From Nonomuraea dietziae (lineage in GTDB: Bacteria; Actinomycetota; Actinomycetes; Streptosporangiales; Streptosporangiaceae): a stretch of DNA of 64,000 bases. The notes below the pieces were generated by a model. That model saw nothing but the letters and a program-made list of their open reading frames with translations, was not told where the DNA came from and ran no database searches. The translations under genes and the position numbers were made by a program. This document shows, piece after piece, positions 43,975-55,473 of the stretch (its first letter is position 1; each line of letters begins with the position of its first letter). The stretch covers positions 4,340,001 through 4,404,000 of the forward strand of contig NZ_JACIBV010000001.1 of assembly GCF_014195505.1 (NCBI RefSeq). Direction: 5' to 3'.

Positions 43975-44386
43975 AGACGACGTCGCGCTCGCCGATGGGC
44001 TCCCTCGAGGTGATCGTGTAGCCGAGCCGCTCGTAGAGCGCGATGTTGACCTTCATCATGGCGTTGGTGATGAGCCGGAGCGCGGGCAGCCCGAGCGCCG
44101 CCGCCCGCTCCTCCGCGAAGGCGAGCAGCCGCCTGCCCAGGCCCTGCCCGTGCTGGTCGGGGCGGACGGCCACGTTGTCCACGTACAGCACGCCCTCCTC
44201 CGGCACCAGCACGATCAGGCCGCGCAGATCGTCGAGGACGAAGATGTGCCCCGCCGCGAGGTGCGCCGCGTAGTCGGCGTCCATGGGCATGGGGCGGACG
44301 CCGATCAGCTCGGCCCACGGCTGGTAGGCCGCCGCGACGATCTCCTCGATCACCGGCAGGTCCTCGGGGCGGGCGGGCCTGATCAT
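43955..44386 (-). CDS. GNAT-family N-acetyltransferase
   Basis: A 143-aa single-domain GNAT. Starts MIRPARPEDLPVIEEIV; its ATG overlaps the PEP-carboxylase stop (ATGA), so it is translated after that gene. The acetyl-CoA-binding motif is VRPDQHGQGLGRRLL near residue 80. The strand-helix pair LRLITNAMMKVNIALYERLGY follows, as usual in the family. The substrate is unknown; a protein N-terminus or small amine is possible. Confidence 0.9.
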   Translation of the reverse strand: MIRPARPEDLPVIEEIVAAAYQPWAELIGVRPMPMDADYAAHLAAGHIFVLDDLRGLIVLVPEEGVLYVDNVAVRPDQHGQGLGRRLLAFAEERAAALGLPALRLITNAMMKVNIALYERLGYTITSREPIGERDVVFMRKDL

Positions 44387-47025
44387 CCGGTGTTCTGCAA
44401 TCCGGCGGCGACGCCGTTGACCGACAGCAGCAGCAGCGTCGAGAGGCGCTCGCGCTCGGCCTCCGACAGGTCCTCCGTGGTCCGCAGCGCGGTCAGCGCC
44501 CGCAGCTGCAGGTGGGACAGGGCGTCGACGTAGGGGTCGCGCAGCTGGACGGCCCGCGAGAGCACCTTCCTGTTCTCCAGCAGCCTGGAGTGCCCGGTCA
44601 CCGCGAGCACCAGGCGGCGGGTCCTGTCGTACTCCTCCAGCACCTGCGCCTCGAAGTCGGGGCGCCCGCCCAGGGCGAGGTAGCGGGAGGCGATGGAGCG
44701 GTCGGTCTTGGCCAGCGACATCTCGACGTTGTCGAGCAGCGAGGCGAACAGCGGCCATTCCTTGTAGGCCGCCTGCAGCTCGGTGACGTCCTCGACGGAG
44801 GCCAGGCCGCTGCCGAGGCCGTACCAGCCTGGCAGGTTGGCCCGGGTCTGCGCCCACGCGAACACCCACGGGATGGCCCGCAGGTCGTCGAGGGAGCGGG
44901 GCGCGCCGAGGCCGCGCCGCGCGGGACGGGAGCCCAGGCGCAGCGAGCCGATCTCCTCCAGCGGGCTGACCAGCGCGAACCACTCGGGGAAGCCCTTGGC
45001 CTCGGTGAGCGCGCGGTAGGCCCGCTCGGAGGCGGCGGCGACCTGGGAGGCCAGAGCGCGGAAGCGGGCCGCCGCGGCGGCGGTGCGCTCGCCGACGGAC
45101 GGCGAGGAGGCCAGCAGCACCGCGTTGGAGACCTGCTCCATGTGGCGGCGGGCGATGGCCTGGTGCCCGTAGCGGGCGAAGATGACCTCGCCCTGCTCGG
45201 TGACCTTGAAGCGGCCTGCGACGCTGCCGGGGGCCTGGGCGAGCACGGCCCTGTTGGCGGGGCCTCCGCCGCGGCCGAGCGCGCCGCCCCTGCCGTGGAA
45301 CAGGCGGAGCTTGACGTCGTTGGCCAGGGCCCAGGCGGTCAGCCTCTCCTGCGCCTCGTAGAGCTTGAGCGTCGCGGCGGCGGGGCCGAGCTCCTTGGCG
45401 GAGTCGGAGTAGCCGAGCATGACCTCCACCCTGCGGTCGTTGCCTGCCAGGCGACGCTGCACCTCGGGCAGCTTCAGCATGCCCGCGAGCACGTCGGCGG
45501 AGTTGTCGAGGTCCTGGCCCGACTCGAACAGCGGCACCACGTCGAGGACCGGCGCGCGGTCGCCGAGCGCGTGGGCGGCCAGCTCGTAGACGGCCGCCAG
45601 GTCCTCGGCCGTGCGGGTGAAGGAGACGACGTAGCGGGAGCAGGCGGTGACGCCGAAGCGCTCCTGGATCCAGGCGATCACTCTGATCGTGGCCAGCACC
45701 TCCTCGGTGCGCTCCGACAGCGCCCCTCCCGCGCGCACCTCCTCCAGCGCGGCGGCGTGGACCTGGGAGTGCTGGCGCACCTCCAGCTCGGCCAGGTGGA
45801 AGCCGAACGTCTCGACCTGCCAGATGAGGTGCTGCAGCTCTCCGTAGGCCTGCCGTACGGCGCCTGCGGCCACCAGTGACTCCTGCGCGAGCCGCAGGTC
45901 GGCCAGCAGGTCGGCGGGCTCGCGGTAGGCAAGGTCGAGGTCGCGGCGGCGGGTGGCGCCGATGCGCGCGGCGACGTAGAGCAGCCACTGCCTGTGCGGC
46001 TCGGACGGCGAGCGGGTGGCCAGCTCGGAGACCAGGTCGGGGTGGGCGTCCTGGGCGCCGGCCAGCGCGCGGCGCAGTTCCTGCGACGGAGGGGTGAACT
46101 GGGCGGCCGCGGTGAGCGAGCGGGCGATGCGCGTGGTGGCGGTCTCCAGCGCGGTCAGCACATGCTCGGCCTGGATGAGGACGGCCTCGCGGGTGACCTT
46201 GGCGGTGACGTTGGGGTTGCCGTCGCGGTCACCGCCGATCCAGCTGCCGTAACGGATGAACGACCTGGCCAGAGGGGCCCTGGTGCCGCTGCCCTCGCCG
46301 AGCGCGGCGTCGAGCGAGCGGTAGACCTGCGGCACCACGCGGAAGAGCGTCTCGTCGAAGGCGGCCATCGCCGTGCGCACCTCGTCGAGCGGGTCGAGCT
46401 TGGTGTTGCGCAGCTGGGCCGTACGCCAGAGGAGGTCGATCTCCTCCAGCAGGCGGCGCCTGCTCTCCGCGCGCTCAGTGGCGCCGCGCCCCTGGCTGTT
46501 GTACTCGGTGAGCTGGCCGCTGATGCGCTGGATCGCGGTGACGACGGCGCGCCTGCGCGCCTCGGTCGGGTGCGCGGTCAGCACCGGGTGCAGCTCCAGC
46601 CCCTCGACCAGCTCGGCGACCCGTTCCCTGCCCAACTCCTCGACGGCGGAGGCCAGCGACTCGCGCTGGACGGCGTCGCCGGCGTCACGCTCGCGCAGGG
46701 TGCGGATGCGGTAGTGCTCCTCGGCGAGGTTGGCCAGGTGGAAGTAGCAGGTGAAGGCGCGGGCGATCTGCACCGCCCGCTCGATCTCCCACGTGCTCAC
46801 CATCTCGGCCACCTCGTCGGCGGACACCTCGCCGCGGCGTGCGCCGATGACGGCCTTGCGCAGGCGTTCGACGTCTTCCAGGAGATCGGGACCGCCCTGC
46901 TCGGCGATCACCTGTCCGAGTAGCTCACCGAGCAGCCGCACGTCGCGGCGGAGCTCGTCGGGCATCTCGCTGACGGCGCTGTGGCGCGGTGTGGCCTGGT
47001 CAATCATGTCTCGCACGATATCCAT
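44383..47025 (-). CDS. ppc: Phosphoenolpyruvate carboxylase
   Basis: An 880-aa enzyme (start ATG 47025; 47007 is an alternative). It carboxylates PEP to oxaloacetate, refilling the TCA cycle. Catalytic signatures: VLTAHPTEARRRAVV with the active His, GSWIGGDRDGNPNVT, VMLGYSDSAKELG, and LFHGRGGALGRGGGP. The C-terminal SVNGVAAGLQNTG ends in the usual NG-type tail that carries the allosteric site. Full length. It lies 46 nt downstream of the ABC permease gene and is coupled to the GNAT gene. Confidence 0.96.
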   Translation of the reverse strand: MDIVRDMIDQATPRHSAVSEMPDELRRDVRLLGELLGQVIAEQGGPDLLEDVERLRKAVIGARRGEVSADEVAEMVSTWEIERAVQIARAFTCYFHLANLAEEHYRIRTLRERDAGDAVQRESLASAVEELGRERVAELVEGLELHPVLTAHPTEARRRAVVTAIQRISGQLTEYNSQGRGATERAESRRRLLEEIDLLWRTAQLRNTKLDPLDEVRTAMAAFDETLFRVVPQVYRSLDAALGEGSGTRAPLARSFIRYGSWIGGDRDGNPNVTAKVTREAVLIQAEHVLTALETATTRIARSLTAAAQFTPPSQELRRALAGAQDAHPDLVSELATRSPSEPHRQWLLYVAARIGATRRRDLDLAYREPADLLADLRLAQESLVAAGAVRQAYGELQHLIWQVETFGFHLAELEVRQHSQVHAAALEEVRAGGALSERTEEVLATIRVIAWIQERFGVTACSRYVVSFTRTAEDLAAVYELAAHALGDRAPVLDVVPLFESGQDLDNSADVLAGMLKLPEVQRRLAGNDRRVEVMLGYSDSAKELGPAAATLKLYEAQERLTAWALANDVKLRLFHGRGGALGRGGGPANRAVLAQAPGSVAGRFKVTEQGEVIFARYGHQAIARRHMEQVSNAVLLASSPSVGERTAAAAARFRALASQVAAASERAYRALTEAKGFPEWFALVSPLEEIGSLRLGSRPARRGLGAPRSLDDLRAIPWVFAWAQTRANLPGWYGLGSGLASVEDVTELQAAYKEWPLFASLLDNVEMSLAKTDRSIASRYLALGGRPDFEAQVLEEYDRTRRLVLAVTGHSRLLENRKVLSRAVQLRDPYVDALSHLQLRALTALRTTEDLSEAERERLSTLLLLSVNGVAAGLQNTG

Positions 47026-47071
47026 TCGTTCTGAACGACTGGAGACCGGTCTCAACCAGTGGACTAGACCA

Positions 47072-48631
47072 TTACGTCGGCTTGGAGATCGCGGCGAGCA
47101 GTTCGGGCATGCGTGGGTAGCCGATCCTGCTCGCCAGCACCCTGCCGGCCCACGCGAGCGCCAGCCCGTACGGCAGCGCCACCACGCTCATCCAGGTGAC
47201 GCCGAGCAGCACGGGCAGCACGACGGGCAGCGCGAGCAGCGCGGTCACGATCATCGCTCCGATCGAGGCGACGAAGGCCACCCCGCCCTGTCCCGGGGCC
47301 GCGCCGGTGAAGGCGTTGAGCCTGTCGGGCACGGTGTAGGGGACGAGCACGCTGGTGAGCGCCCCGACGCCGAGCCCGACGCCGAGCACGCCCCACGCGG
47401 TCAGCACGGCCGGCAGCACCGTCTCGAAGCCGCCTGAGAACACGGCGCCGAGGACGCTCAGCGCGATCAGCACGGGAGCCGCGATGATCGCCACGCCCAG
47501 GTGCCGCCCCGCCACGTCGCCGCGCAGATCGCGGCTGTCACCGTAGACGACGGCGTTCATCCACAGGGACCTGCCGTCGATGCCGAAGATGTTGCACTGC
47601 TGGATGCCCATCATCAGCGCGCCGACGCAGGCGGGCCCGATCGCCGCGCCAGGACCCGAGCCCTGGCCCTGGCCGCTGATGGAGAAGGCCAGCACGCCGG
47701 TCACCGCGATGGAGGCGAACCAGCCGACCCTGCCCCTGGGGTCGCGGCGGGCGTACTTCAGCTCCTTCGCCACGACGGCCGCGACCCTGCCGTCGGGGAG
47801 GATTCTGTCGAGCAGGCCGCTGGACCTGCGGACCGAGGCGGCCTGGGTGGAGGCGTCCGTGGTGACCAGCGCCCTGCTGAGCGCCCTGATCCAGAGCCAG
47901 CCGAGCGCCAGGACGAGCGCGGCGAGCGCCACGAGTTCGGCCAGGCCGACGAGCCCGCCGTCGCTGATGGCGTGGGCGGCCCAGCCCGAGGGGGTCCAGC
48001 GCAGCACGGAGGCGATGCTGTGCACCATCGCGAGAGGGTCGCCGGCCAGGCCGCGGTTGACGATGAGGTTGGGCAGCTGGGCCATCAGCACGAACACGAT
48101 GACGCCGACGGCCAGCAGGTCACGGCCTCTGCGCGAGCGCAGCAGCCCCGACAGCGCGGTCGTGATCAGTCTGGAGGCGACGATGCAGAGCGCGAACTGC
48201 AGGAGCACCGCGACGATGCCGAGCAGCACGCCGCCGATGCCTCTGGCCAGCCCGACCAGTGCGCCCGCCGTCACCAGGAAGGAGGCGGCAGGCCAGATGC
48301 CGGTGACCGAGGCGGCGAACATTCCCGTGGCCAGCTGCCGCGTGCGCAGCGGGAACAGGGCGAGCTTGGCGGGGTCGAGCGTGTCGTCGACGCCGAAGGC
48401 CAGCAGCGGGACCGTGGCCCAGAAGACCAGCAGCCCGGTGAAGGCGATCACGCCGACGTCGGCGGCCACCTGCGCGGAGGCGAGCCTGAGCAGCGACAGG
48501 AGCAGAAAGCCGCCCCCGGCCACGACGAGCGCGGCCAGACAGGAGAAGACGAAGCCGAGGACGCGCTGGGTGTCGCCGCGCATGCCGCCCGAGATCAGCC
48601 TGAGCTTCAGTGCGACGAAGAGCCCAACCAC
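47072..48631 (-). CDS. ABC-exporter permease
   Basis: A 519-aa integral membrane protein. I chose the GTG at 48631, which has GAGGAGGGG upstream and overlaps the ATPase gene end by 25 nt. About twelve hydrophobic segments are visible (VLGFVFSCLAALVVAGGGFLL, LLGIVAVLLQFALCIVA, LLAVGVIVFVLMAQL, LVALAALVLALGWLWI, VAIIAAPVLIALSVLGAVF, AMIVTALLALPVVLPVLLG). It is the membrane partner of the ATPase. Substrate unknown. Confidence 0.85.
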   Translation of the reverse strand: MVGLFVALKLRLISGGMRGDTQRVLGFVFSCLAALVVAGGGFLLLSLLRLASAQVAADVGVIAFTGLLVFWATVPLLAFGVDDTLDPAKLALFPLRTRQLATGMFAASVTGIWPAASFLVTAGALVGLARGIGGVLLGIVAVLLQFALCIVASRLITTALSGLLRSRRGRDLLAVGVIVFVLMAQLPNLIVNRGLAGDPLAMVHSIASVLRWTPSGWAAHAISDGGLVGLAELVALAALVLALGWLWIRALSRALVTTDASTQAASVRRSSGLLDRILPDGRVAAVVAKELKYARRDPRGRVGWFASIAVTGVLAFSISGQGQGSGPGAAIGPACVGALMMGIQQCNIFGIDGRSLWMNAVVYGDSRDLRGDVAGRHLGVAIIAAPVLIALSVLGAVFSGGFETVLPAVLTAWGVLGVGLGVGALTSVLVPYTVPDRLNAFTGAAPGQGGVAFVASIGAMIVTALLALPVVLPVLLGVTWMSVVALPYGLALAWAGRVLASRIGYPRMPELLAAISKPT

Positions 48632-49371
48632 GTCAGCCCCTCCTCTCCGCCCTGGCGAACGCCGACGAGGTCGAGGAAGGCCTGGTTGAGGCTGCGCCCG
48701 GCGCGCACCTCGTCGATCGGCCCCTGGGCGACGATGGTGCCGCCGCTCATCACCGACACCCAGTCGCACAGCCGCTCGACCAGCTCCATGACGTGGCTGG
48801 AGAAGATGACGGTGGAGCCCGAGGCGGTGTAGCGCTGCAGGACCTCGGTGAGGATGTTGGCGCTGACGGGGTCGACGCCCTCGAAGGGCTCGTCGAGGAA
48901 GAGGACGGCGGGGTTGTGCAGCAGCGCCGCGGCCAGGCCGATCTTCTTGCGCATGCCGGTGGAGTAGTCGACGACGAGCTTGTCCGCCGAGCCGGTGAGG
49001 TCCATGACGCGCAGCAGTTCCTCGGCGCGCCGTTCGACCTCGGCCTTGGGGATGCCGCGCAGGCGCCCGTTGTAGTGGAGCAGTTCGCGGCCCGACAGCC
49101 GCTCGAACAGGCGCAGGCCCTCGGGCAGCACCCCGATGCGCGCCTTCACCTGGACGGGGTCGCGCCACACGTCGACGCCGCCGACCTCGGCCAGCCCGCC
49201 GTCGGGGCGCAGGAGTCCGGTGATCATGCTGAGCGTGGTCGTCTTGCCCGCGCCGTTGGGGCCGACCAGCCCCGCGAAACTGCCCGCGGGGACCGTGAAG
49301 TTCACCCCCGCCACCGCCACCTGCTGGCCGAACCTCTTGAATAGGCCTTCTGTGCGCACCGCCTGCGTCAT
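48607..49371 (-). CDS. ABC-transporter ATP-binding protein
   Basis: A 254-aa ATPase. Walker A GPNGAGKTT is at residues 37-45, the signature is YSTGMRKKIGLAAAL, and Walker B is AVLFLDEPFEGVDP, with the switch His in FSSHVME. It is of the ABC-2/export type. Start MTQAVRTEGLFKRF at 49371. First gene of an operon with the permease, possibly extending into ppc. Divergent from the acyl-CoA carboxylase beta gene across a 58-bp gap. Confidence 0.94.
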   Translation of the reverse strand: MTQAVRTEGLFKRFGQQVAVAGVNFTVPAGSFAGLVGPNGAGKTTTLSMITGLLRPDGGLAEVGGVDVWRDPVQVKARIGVLPEGLRLFERLSGRELLHYNGRLRGIPKAEVERRAEELLRVMDLTGSADKLVVDYSTGMRKKIGLAAALLHNPAVLFLDEPFEGVDPVSANILTEVLQRYTASGSTVIFSSHVMELVERLCDWVSVMSGGTIVAQGPIDEVRAGRSLNQAFLDLVGVRQGGEEGLTWLGSSSH

Positions 49372-49429
49372 GACCACCAGTCTGGTGCCTGTCCGACGCC
49401 GTCGCGCACATCCCCTTTAGTCTTACGGC

Positions 49430-51024
<1,595 letters not shown>

Positions 51025-51028
<4 letters not shown>

Positions 51029-51225
51029 CGACTCATCTGCGCATTGTTCGTGGCGATGCCACCGCTGAGGAGATCGCGGCTCTCGTGGCGGTTGTGGCGA
51101 CCCGACACGCCCAAGCCGAACGGCCCGCCGAACCGAAGAACGAATCATGGCGAAACCCGGCCAGGGCCATGCGTAAACCGCTCGCACCTGGGAAGTCGGC
51201 GTGGCGAAACAGCGCCTTGCCGTAG
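51025..51225 (+). CDS. Acyl-CoA carboxylase epsilon subunit
   Basis: A 66-aa protein starting MTTHLRIVRGDATAEEIAAL, the hallmark of actinomycete AccE/PccE subunits, which stabilise the alpha-beta complex. The C-terminal half is basic and ends in the usual SAWRNSALP-like tail (typically a Trp near the end). Starts within the pccB stop (ATGA), so it is translationally coupled. Confidence 0.92.
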
Positions 51226-51330
51226 AGGATCCTGAGAATCGGGTGTCAACTTCGCCGGGAGTTGGGACTATCTAGAAAAGTAGGCGTATATAGTCAGCCG
51301 ATCAACGAGCACCGCGGCCTGGAGGACGAC

Positions 51331-52275
51331 ATGGCCATCCCAGACCTCACGCCGCACCCTGTCGCGGCGAAGTACGCCGTCCTTGTGGATGTTGGATATC
51401 TCTATGCCGCCGCAGGGGAAGTACTGCTCGGCGCCAAGGAGCGCAAGGAATACCGGGTTGGCGCCGATGAGCTCATCCAATCGCTACAGAAGCATGCAGA
51501 ACAACGCATTTCCGGCGAGCTGCTGCGGATCTATTGGTATGACGCAGCTCGTGACCGCGTGCCCACCGTGGACCAGCGAGTCATCGCCCAGCTCCCCTGG
51601 GTGAAAGTCCGGCTTGGCAACCTCAACGCGCGTGGCCAGCAGAAGGGTGTGGACGCCCAGATCAGGAGTGATCTCGAGGCGCTGGCCAGGCACCACGCGG
51701 TGACCGACACGATTCTGCTGGCGGGCGATGAGGACATGGTGCCCGCCGTGGAGGCGGCACAGGCCTACGGCGTGCGGATCCACCTGTGGGGCGTCGAACC
51801 GCCCTACGGCACCAACCAGGCCGAGCGCCTGGTGTGGGAGTCCGACACCGTGGAGGTTCTTTCCGCCGAGTTCCTGAGGCCGTTTTTCAGTCGTGCCCCG
51901 CAGCCGGTGACGGTCGTGCCGCCGGTGACGGCGCCTTCGCCCGCTCAGGTGTTCGCAGGACGCACCGCCGTGCCGAAGCCGCACGTCAAGCCTGGCCAGG
52001 TGGCCAAGCTCGGCCCCTCGCGCCCCCGGGTCGAGGACGTCGGCGAGCACGTGGCGCAGAAATGGATACTCACCCGCGGCCGCGACAACATCAGGGACCT
52101 GCTGCCCGGCCCGATCCTGCCCACGGTCATCGACACCGAGCTGCTGATCGAGGCGGAGAAGGAGCTCGGCCACTCGCTGCGGCCCTACCCCGAGGCGAGG
52201 GTCTGGCTGCGCGACGGGTTCTGGGCGCGCGTCTACCGTGAGTTCGACCTGGGGGTGGGGGTCTCCTCCAAGTAA
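51331..52275 (+). CDS. NYN-domain (PIN-like) nuclease-fold protein
   Basis: A 314-aa protein with GGAGG about 7 nt before the ATG. The NYN domain covers residues about 12-190: YAVLVDVGYLYAA (first acidic residue), WYDAARDRVPT, KGVDAQIRSDLEALAR (metal-site Asp), and TILLAGDEDMVPAVEAA (third acidic site). The C-terminal part is a winged-helix-like domain (SLRPYPEARVWLRDGFWARVY), like LOTUS/OST-HTH domains. It should bind and perhaps cut RNA. Its 3' end overlaps the convergent regulator by 43 nt. Confidence 0.85.
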   Translation: MAIPDLTPHPVAAKYAVLVDVGYLYAAAGEVLLGAKERKEYRVGADELIQSLQKHAEQRISGELLRIYWYDAARDRVPTVDQRVIAQLPWVKVRLGNLNARGQQKGVDAQIRSDLEALARHHAVTDTILLAGDEDMVPAVEAAQAYGVRIHLWGVEPPYGTNQAERLVWESDTVEVLSAEFLRPFFSRAPQPVTVVPPVTAPSPAQVFAGRTAVPKPHVKPGQVAKLGPSRPRVEDVGEHVAQKWILTRGRDNIRDLLPGPILPTVIDTELLIEAEKELGHSLRPYPEARVWLRDGFWARVYREFDLGVGVSSK

Positions 52276-55200
52276 GGGGTGGCGAACTCCTTCGCGAAGC
52301 GGTCCTCGCCGAGCGCCGCCACCACGGCGGCGGTGATCCTGTCGACGTCGCCACGTTCGGCGGGCGGCAGCGGCGCGCCCAGCGACCGCCTGATCCCGTC
52401 GGCCGCGCCCAGCAGGCGGGCCGCCTCGACGGCGCGGCCCGCCGCGGCGTGCGCTCCGGCCAGCCCCTCGTAGGCGAGCGCGACCGCCCGGGGGCCTCCC
52501 GACTCGCGCGCCTCCTCCAGGCCCTCGAGGTGCAGCGCGAGCGCGGCCTCGGCGTCGCCGCGCAGCTCGGCCACGAAGCCGAGCTCGGCCAGGATCAGGG
52601 CCGAGGCGATGGCCGCGCTCATCTGGCGGTCCCACTCCAGCCAGGTGCGCAGGAGCGCCTCAGCGGCGTCCAGCCTGCCCTGGCGGCGGGCGCTGAGAGC
52701 CAGGCCGAGTGAGGCGTACTCCTCGCCGATCGTGTAGCCCTGCTCGCGGGCCAGTCGCGCGGCCTTGCCGTGCAGCTCGTCGGCCTGGGCGAAGTCGCCT
52801 TCGAGCAGCGCGATCCTGCCCAGCTCCGACAGCTTGTCGGCCACCTCGCTGTGCAGGCCCAGCTCCTCGGCCATGCGCAGGCCCTCGCGGTGCAGCCTGG
52901 CCGCGCTCTCGTAGTCGCCGACGATCTCGGCGTGCGCGCCGAGGCCGAGCGTGGCGTGCAGCTGACCCCACCGGTCGCCCAGCGTGGTGAACAGCGCCAT
53001 GCTCTGCGCGCCGTACTCGTGGAGGGCAGCGAGGTCGCCGCGCAGCAGCGCCTGCCTGGAGCGGGTGCTCAGCGCGGCGGCGGTGCCCCACTCGTCGCCC
53101 AGGGCGCGAAACAGCTCCAGGACGCGTTCGGCCTGCTCCTCGCCGGCCTGCGCGTCGCCGATGCCGAGCCTGACCAGCGAGAGGAACCACTCCGCCCTGG
53201 CCCGGCCCGCGAGCCCGTCGAGGTCGGCGGGCCTGGTGGCGGGCTCGGCGTGGTCGAGCACCTCGCCCATGCGCAGGGCGAAGGCGGCCAGCCAGGTCGC
53301 GGCCGTGCCCGCGTCGTCCTGGTGGCCGCCTGCCTCGAGGGCGGCGACGAGCGCTCTGCGGCCCTCGCCGAGGCGTCCGCGCAGCACCCAGTACCAGGCC
53401 AGCGCGTTGACCAGACGCAGCGCGCCGCCGTGCCTGAGCGCCACACCGAGGGCGGCGCGCAGGTTGGCGCTCTCGGCGTCCAGCCTGGCCAGCCACTCGC
53501 GCTGCTCGGGCCCCCGCAGGCGCGGCTCGGCCGAGACGGCCAGCTCGGTGTAGTGGCGCAGGTGCCGCCGCTCGACCTCCTCCAGCTCACCGGCCTCCGC
53601 CAGGCGCTCACGGCAGTAGGCGGCGACCGACTCGAGCAGCTGGTAGCGAGGCTCGCCCCCGGTCGAGACCGTCACCAGGGAGTGGTCGACCAGGCCCGCC
53701 ATCAGGTCCATGACGTCGAGCCCCTCGTCGCCGCAGACCGCCTCCGCCGCGCGCAGCGTGCACCCGCCCGCGTGGACGGCGAGCCTGCGCAGCACCGCGC
53801 GCTCGTCGTCGCCGAGCAGCTCCCAGCTCCAGTCGATGACCGCGCGCAGCGTGCGCTGCCTGGCGGGCGCGTCGCTCGCTCCGGCGGCGAGCACCCTGAA
53901 CCCGTCGAGCGTGCCCTGCGACGAGCCGTCCTCGGGCGGGCGCGGAGCGTCCTGGTGAAGGGCGCCGAGGCGCGCGGCGAGCTCGTTGACGCCGAGCGCG
54001 CGGACCCTGGTGGCGGCCAGCTCCAGCGCCAGCGGGATGCCGTCGAGGCGCGCGCAGATCGCCGCGACCGTCGCCTCGTTGCCCGCGTCGACGGCGAAGC
54101 CCGGCGCGCGCGCCGTGGCCCGCGCCTCGAACAGCCGCAGCGCGCTCGGCGACGCCAGCGGGGGCACCTGCCACAGCCGCTCGCCCGCGACCCCGAGCGG
54201 CCGCCTGCTCGTCGCCATGATCCGCAGCTCGGGCACGGCCCGCAGCAGCGCGCCCGCCAGCTCGGCCACGGGGGCGAGCACGTGCTCGCAGTTGTCGAGG
54301 ACGAGCAGCGCCCGCTTGCCGCGCATCGTCTCGGCCAGGCTGAGCGCGCCGCTCTCGTCGCGGATGCCCAGCACGGCCGCCACGGCCTCCGTGACCTCCT
54401 CCGCCGAGCACTCGGAGTCGCCGAGATGGGAGGGCAGAGCGCCCAGCTCCACCAGCCAGGCGCCGTCGGGGAAGGAGGGGGCCAGCCGCCTGGCCGCCTC
54501 CAGCGCGAGGCTGGTCTTGCCCACCCCTCCAGGCCCCGTGAGCGTGACCAGGCGGCCCGCGTCGAGCAGCGCGGTCACCTCGCCGATCGCCTCCGCGCGG
54601 CCGATCAGCTCGCCCATCGGGGCGGGCAGGTTGCCGGGGGGAGAACCCGCGGGGGCCGCATCCAGCGAGGGATCCTGCCTCAGCATCGCCTCGTGGAGCG
54701 CGACCAGCTCCCTGCCTGGATCGACGCCCAGCTCGTCGGCCAGGCGCTCGCGCAGGTCGCGGAAGCCGTCCAGGGCCTCGTTCTGGCGTCCTGACCGGTA
54801 GAGGGCCAGCAGGTGGGCGGCGCGCAGGCCCTCGCGCAGAGGGTGCCTGGCCACCAGGTCGCCGAGCTCGCCCGCCAGCACGGCGTGCTCGCCGAGCTCC
54901 AGCCTCGCCTCCGCCTGCTCCTCCATCGCCGTCAGGCGCAGTTCGTCCAGGCGCGCGATCTCGGCCGCGGCGAACTCCTCGTCGGCGAACTCGATCAGCG
55001 CGGGGCCCCGCCACAGGGCGAGCGCGTCGCCCAGCAGGTCGGCGCGGGCGCGGGGGGTGCCCGCCGTACGGGCGGCCGCGATGAGCGCCTGGAAGCGGCC
55101 GACGTCGAGCGCGTCGGGCGGGACATCCAGCACGTAGCCGGGAGCGCGGGAGACCACCAGCCGCCGCGCGCCCTCCTCGGCGTCCTCCAGCGCCCTGCGC

Positions 55201-55409
55201 AGCTGCGACACCCTCGTCTGGAGCGAGGCGGCGGGGTTCGTGGGCAGGCTGCCGCCCCACAGGTGGTCGATCAGCCTGTCGGCCGGCACCACCTGCCCTG
55301 CCTGCACGATCAGCTCCGCCAGCAGCCCCCGCACCTTGACCTCGGGGATCCGTACAGGCCTGCCCTCTGACGTCCATACGGCCAGCGGACCGAGCACCCC
55401 GAATCGCAT
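52233..55409 (-). CDS. AfsR/SARP-type transcriptional regulator with NB-ARC and TPR domains
   Basis: A 1058-aa regulator. Start MRFGVLGPLAVWTSEGRPV at 55409. Residues 1-95 are an OmpR-like winged helix (SLQTRVSQLRRALEDAEEGAR), 96-245 the bacterial transcriptional activation domain, about 280-560 an NB-ARC/AAA NTPase (LTGPGGVGKTSLALEAARRL; LLVLDNCEHV), and about 650-1050 TPR-like helices (ASLGLALSARRQGRLDAAEALL). It is divergent from the flavin-reductase-like and MFS genes and is probably their activator (inference). Confidence 0.9.
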   Translation of the reverse strand: MRFGVLGPLAVWTSEGRPVRIPEVKVRGLLAELIVQAGQVVPADRLIDHLWGGSLPTNPAASLQTRVSQLRRALEDAEEGARRLVVSRAPGYVLDVPPDALDVGRFQALIAAARTAGTPRARADLLGDALALWRGPALIEFADEEFAAAEIARLDELRLTAMEEQAEARLELGEHAVLAGELGDLVARHPLREGLRAAHLLALYRSGRQNEALDGFRDLRERLADELGVDPGRELVALHEAMLRQDPSLDAAPAGSPPGNLPAPMGELIGRAEAIGEVTALLDAGRLVTLTGPGGVGKTSLALEAARRLAPSFPDGAWLVELGALPSHLGDSECSAEEVTEAVAAVLGIRDESGALSLAETMRGKRALLVLDNCEHVLAPVAELAGALLRAVPELRIMATSRRPLGVAGERLWQVPPLASPSALRLFEARATARAPGFAVDAGNEATVAAICARLDGIPLALELAATRVRALGVNELAARLGALHQDAPRPPEDGSSQGTLDGFRVLAAGASDAPARQRTLRAVIDWSWELLGDDERAVLRRLAVHAGGCTLRAAEAVCGDEGLDVMDLMAGLVDHSLVTVSTGGEPRYQLLESVAAYCRERLAEAGELEEVERRHLRHYTELAVSAEPRLRGPEQREWLARLDAESANLRAALGVALRHGGALRLVNALAWYWVLRGRLGEGRRALVAALEAGGHQDDAGTAATWLAAFALRMGEVLDHAEPATRPADLDGLAGRARAEWFLSLVRLGIGDAQAGEEQAERVLELFRALGDEWGTAAALSTRSRQALLRGDLAALHEYGAQSMALFTTLGDRWGQLHATLGLGAHAEIVGDYESAARLHREGLRMAEELGLHSEVADKLSELGRIALLEGDFAQADELHGKAARLAREQGYTIGEEYASLGLALSARRQGRLDAAEALLRTWLEWDRQMSAAIASALILAELGFVAELRGDAEAALALHLEGLEEARESGGPRAVALAYEGLAGAHAAAGRAVEAARLLGAADGIRRSLGAPLPPAERGDVDRITAAVVAALGEDRFAKEFATPYLEETPTPRSNSR

Positions 55410-55473
55410 GGCGCAAACAGTATCCAAAGCAGATCCGAAGGGTTTCTGGAGTCCCGCCCTGCACGGTGTGGAC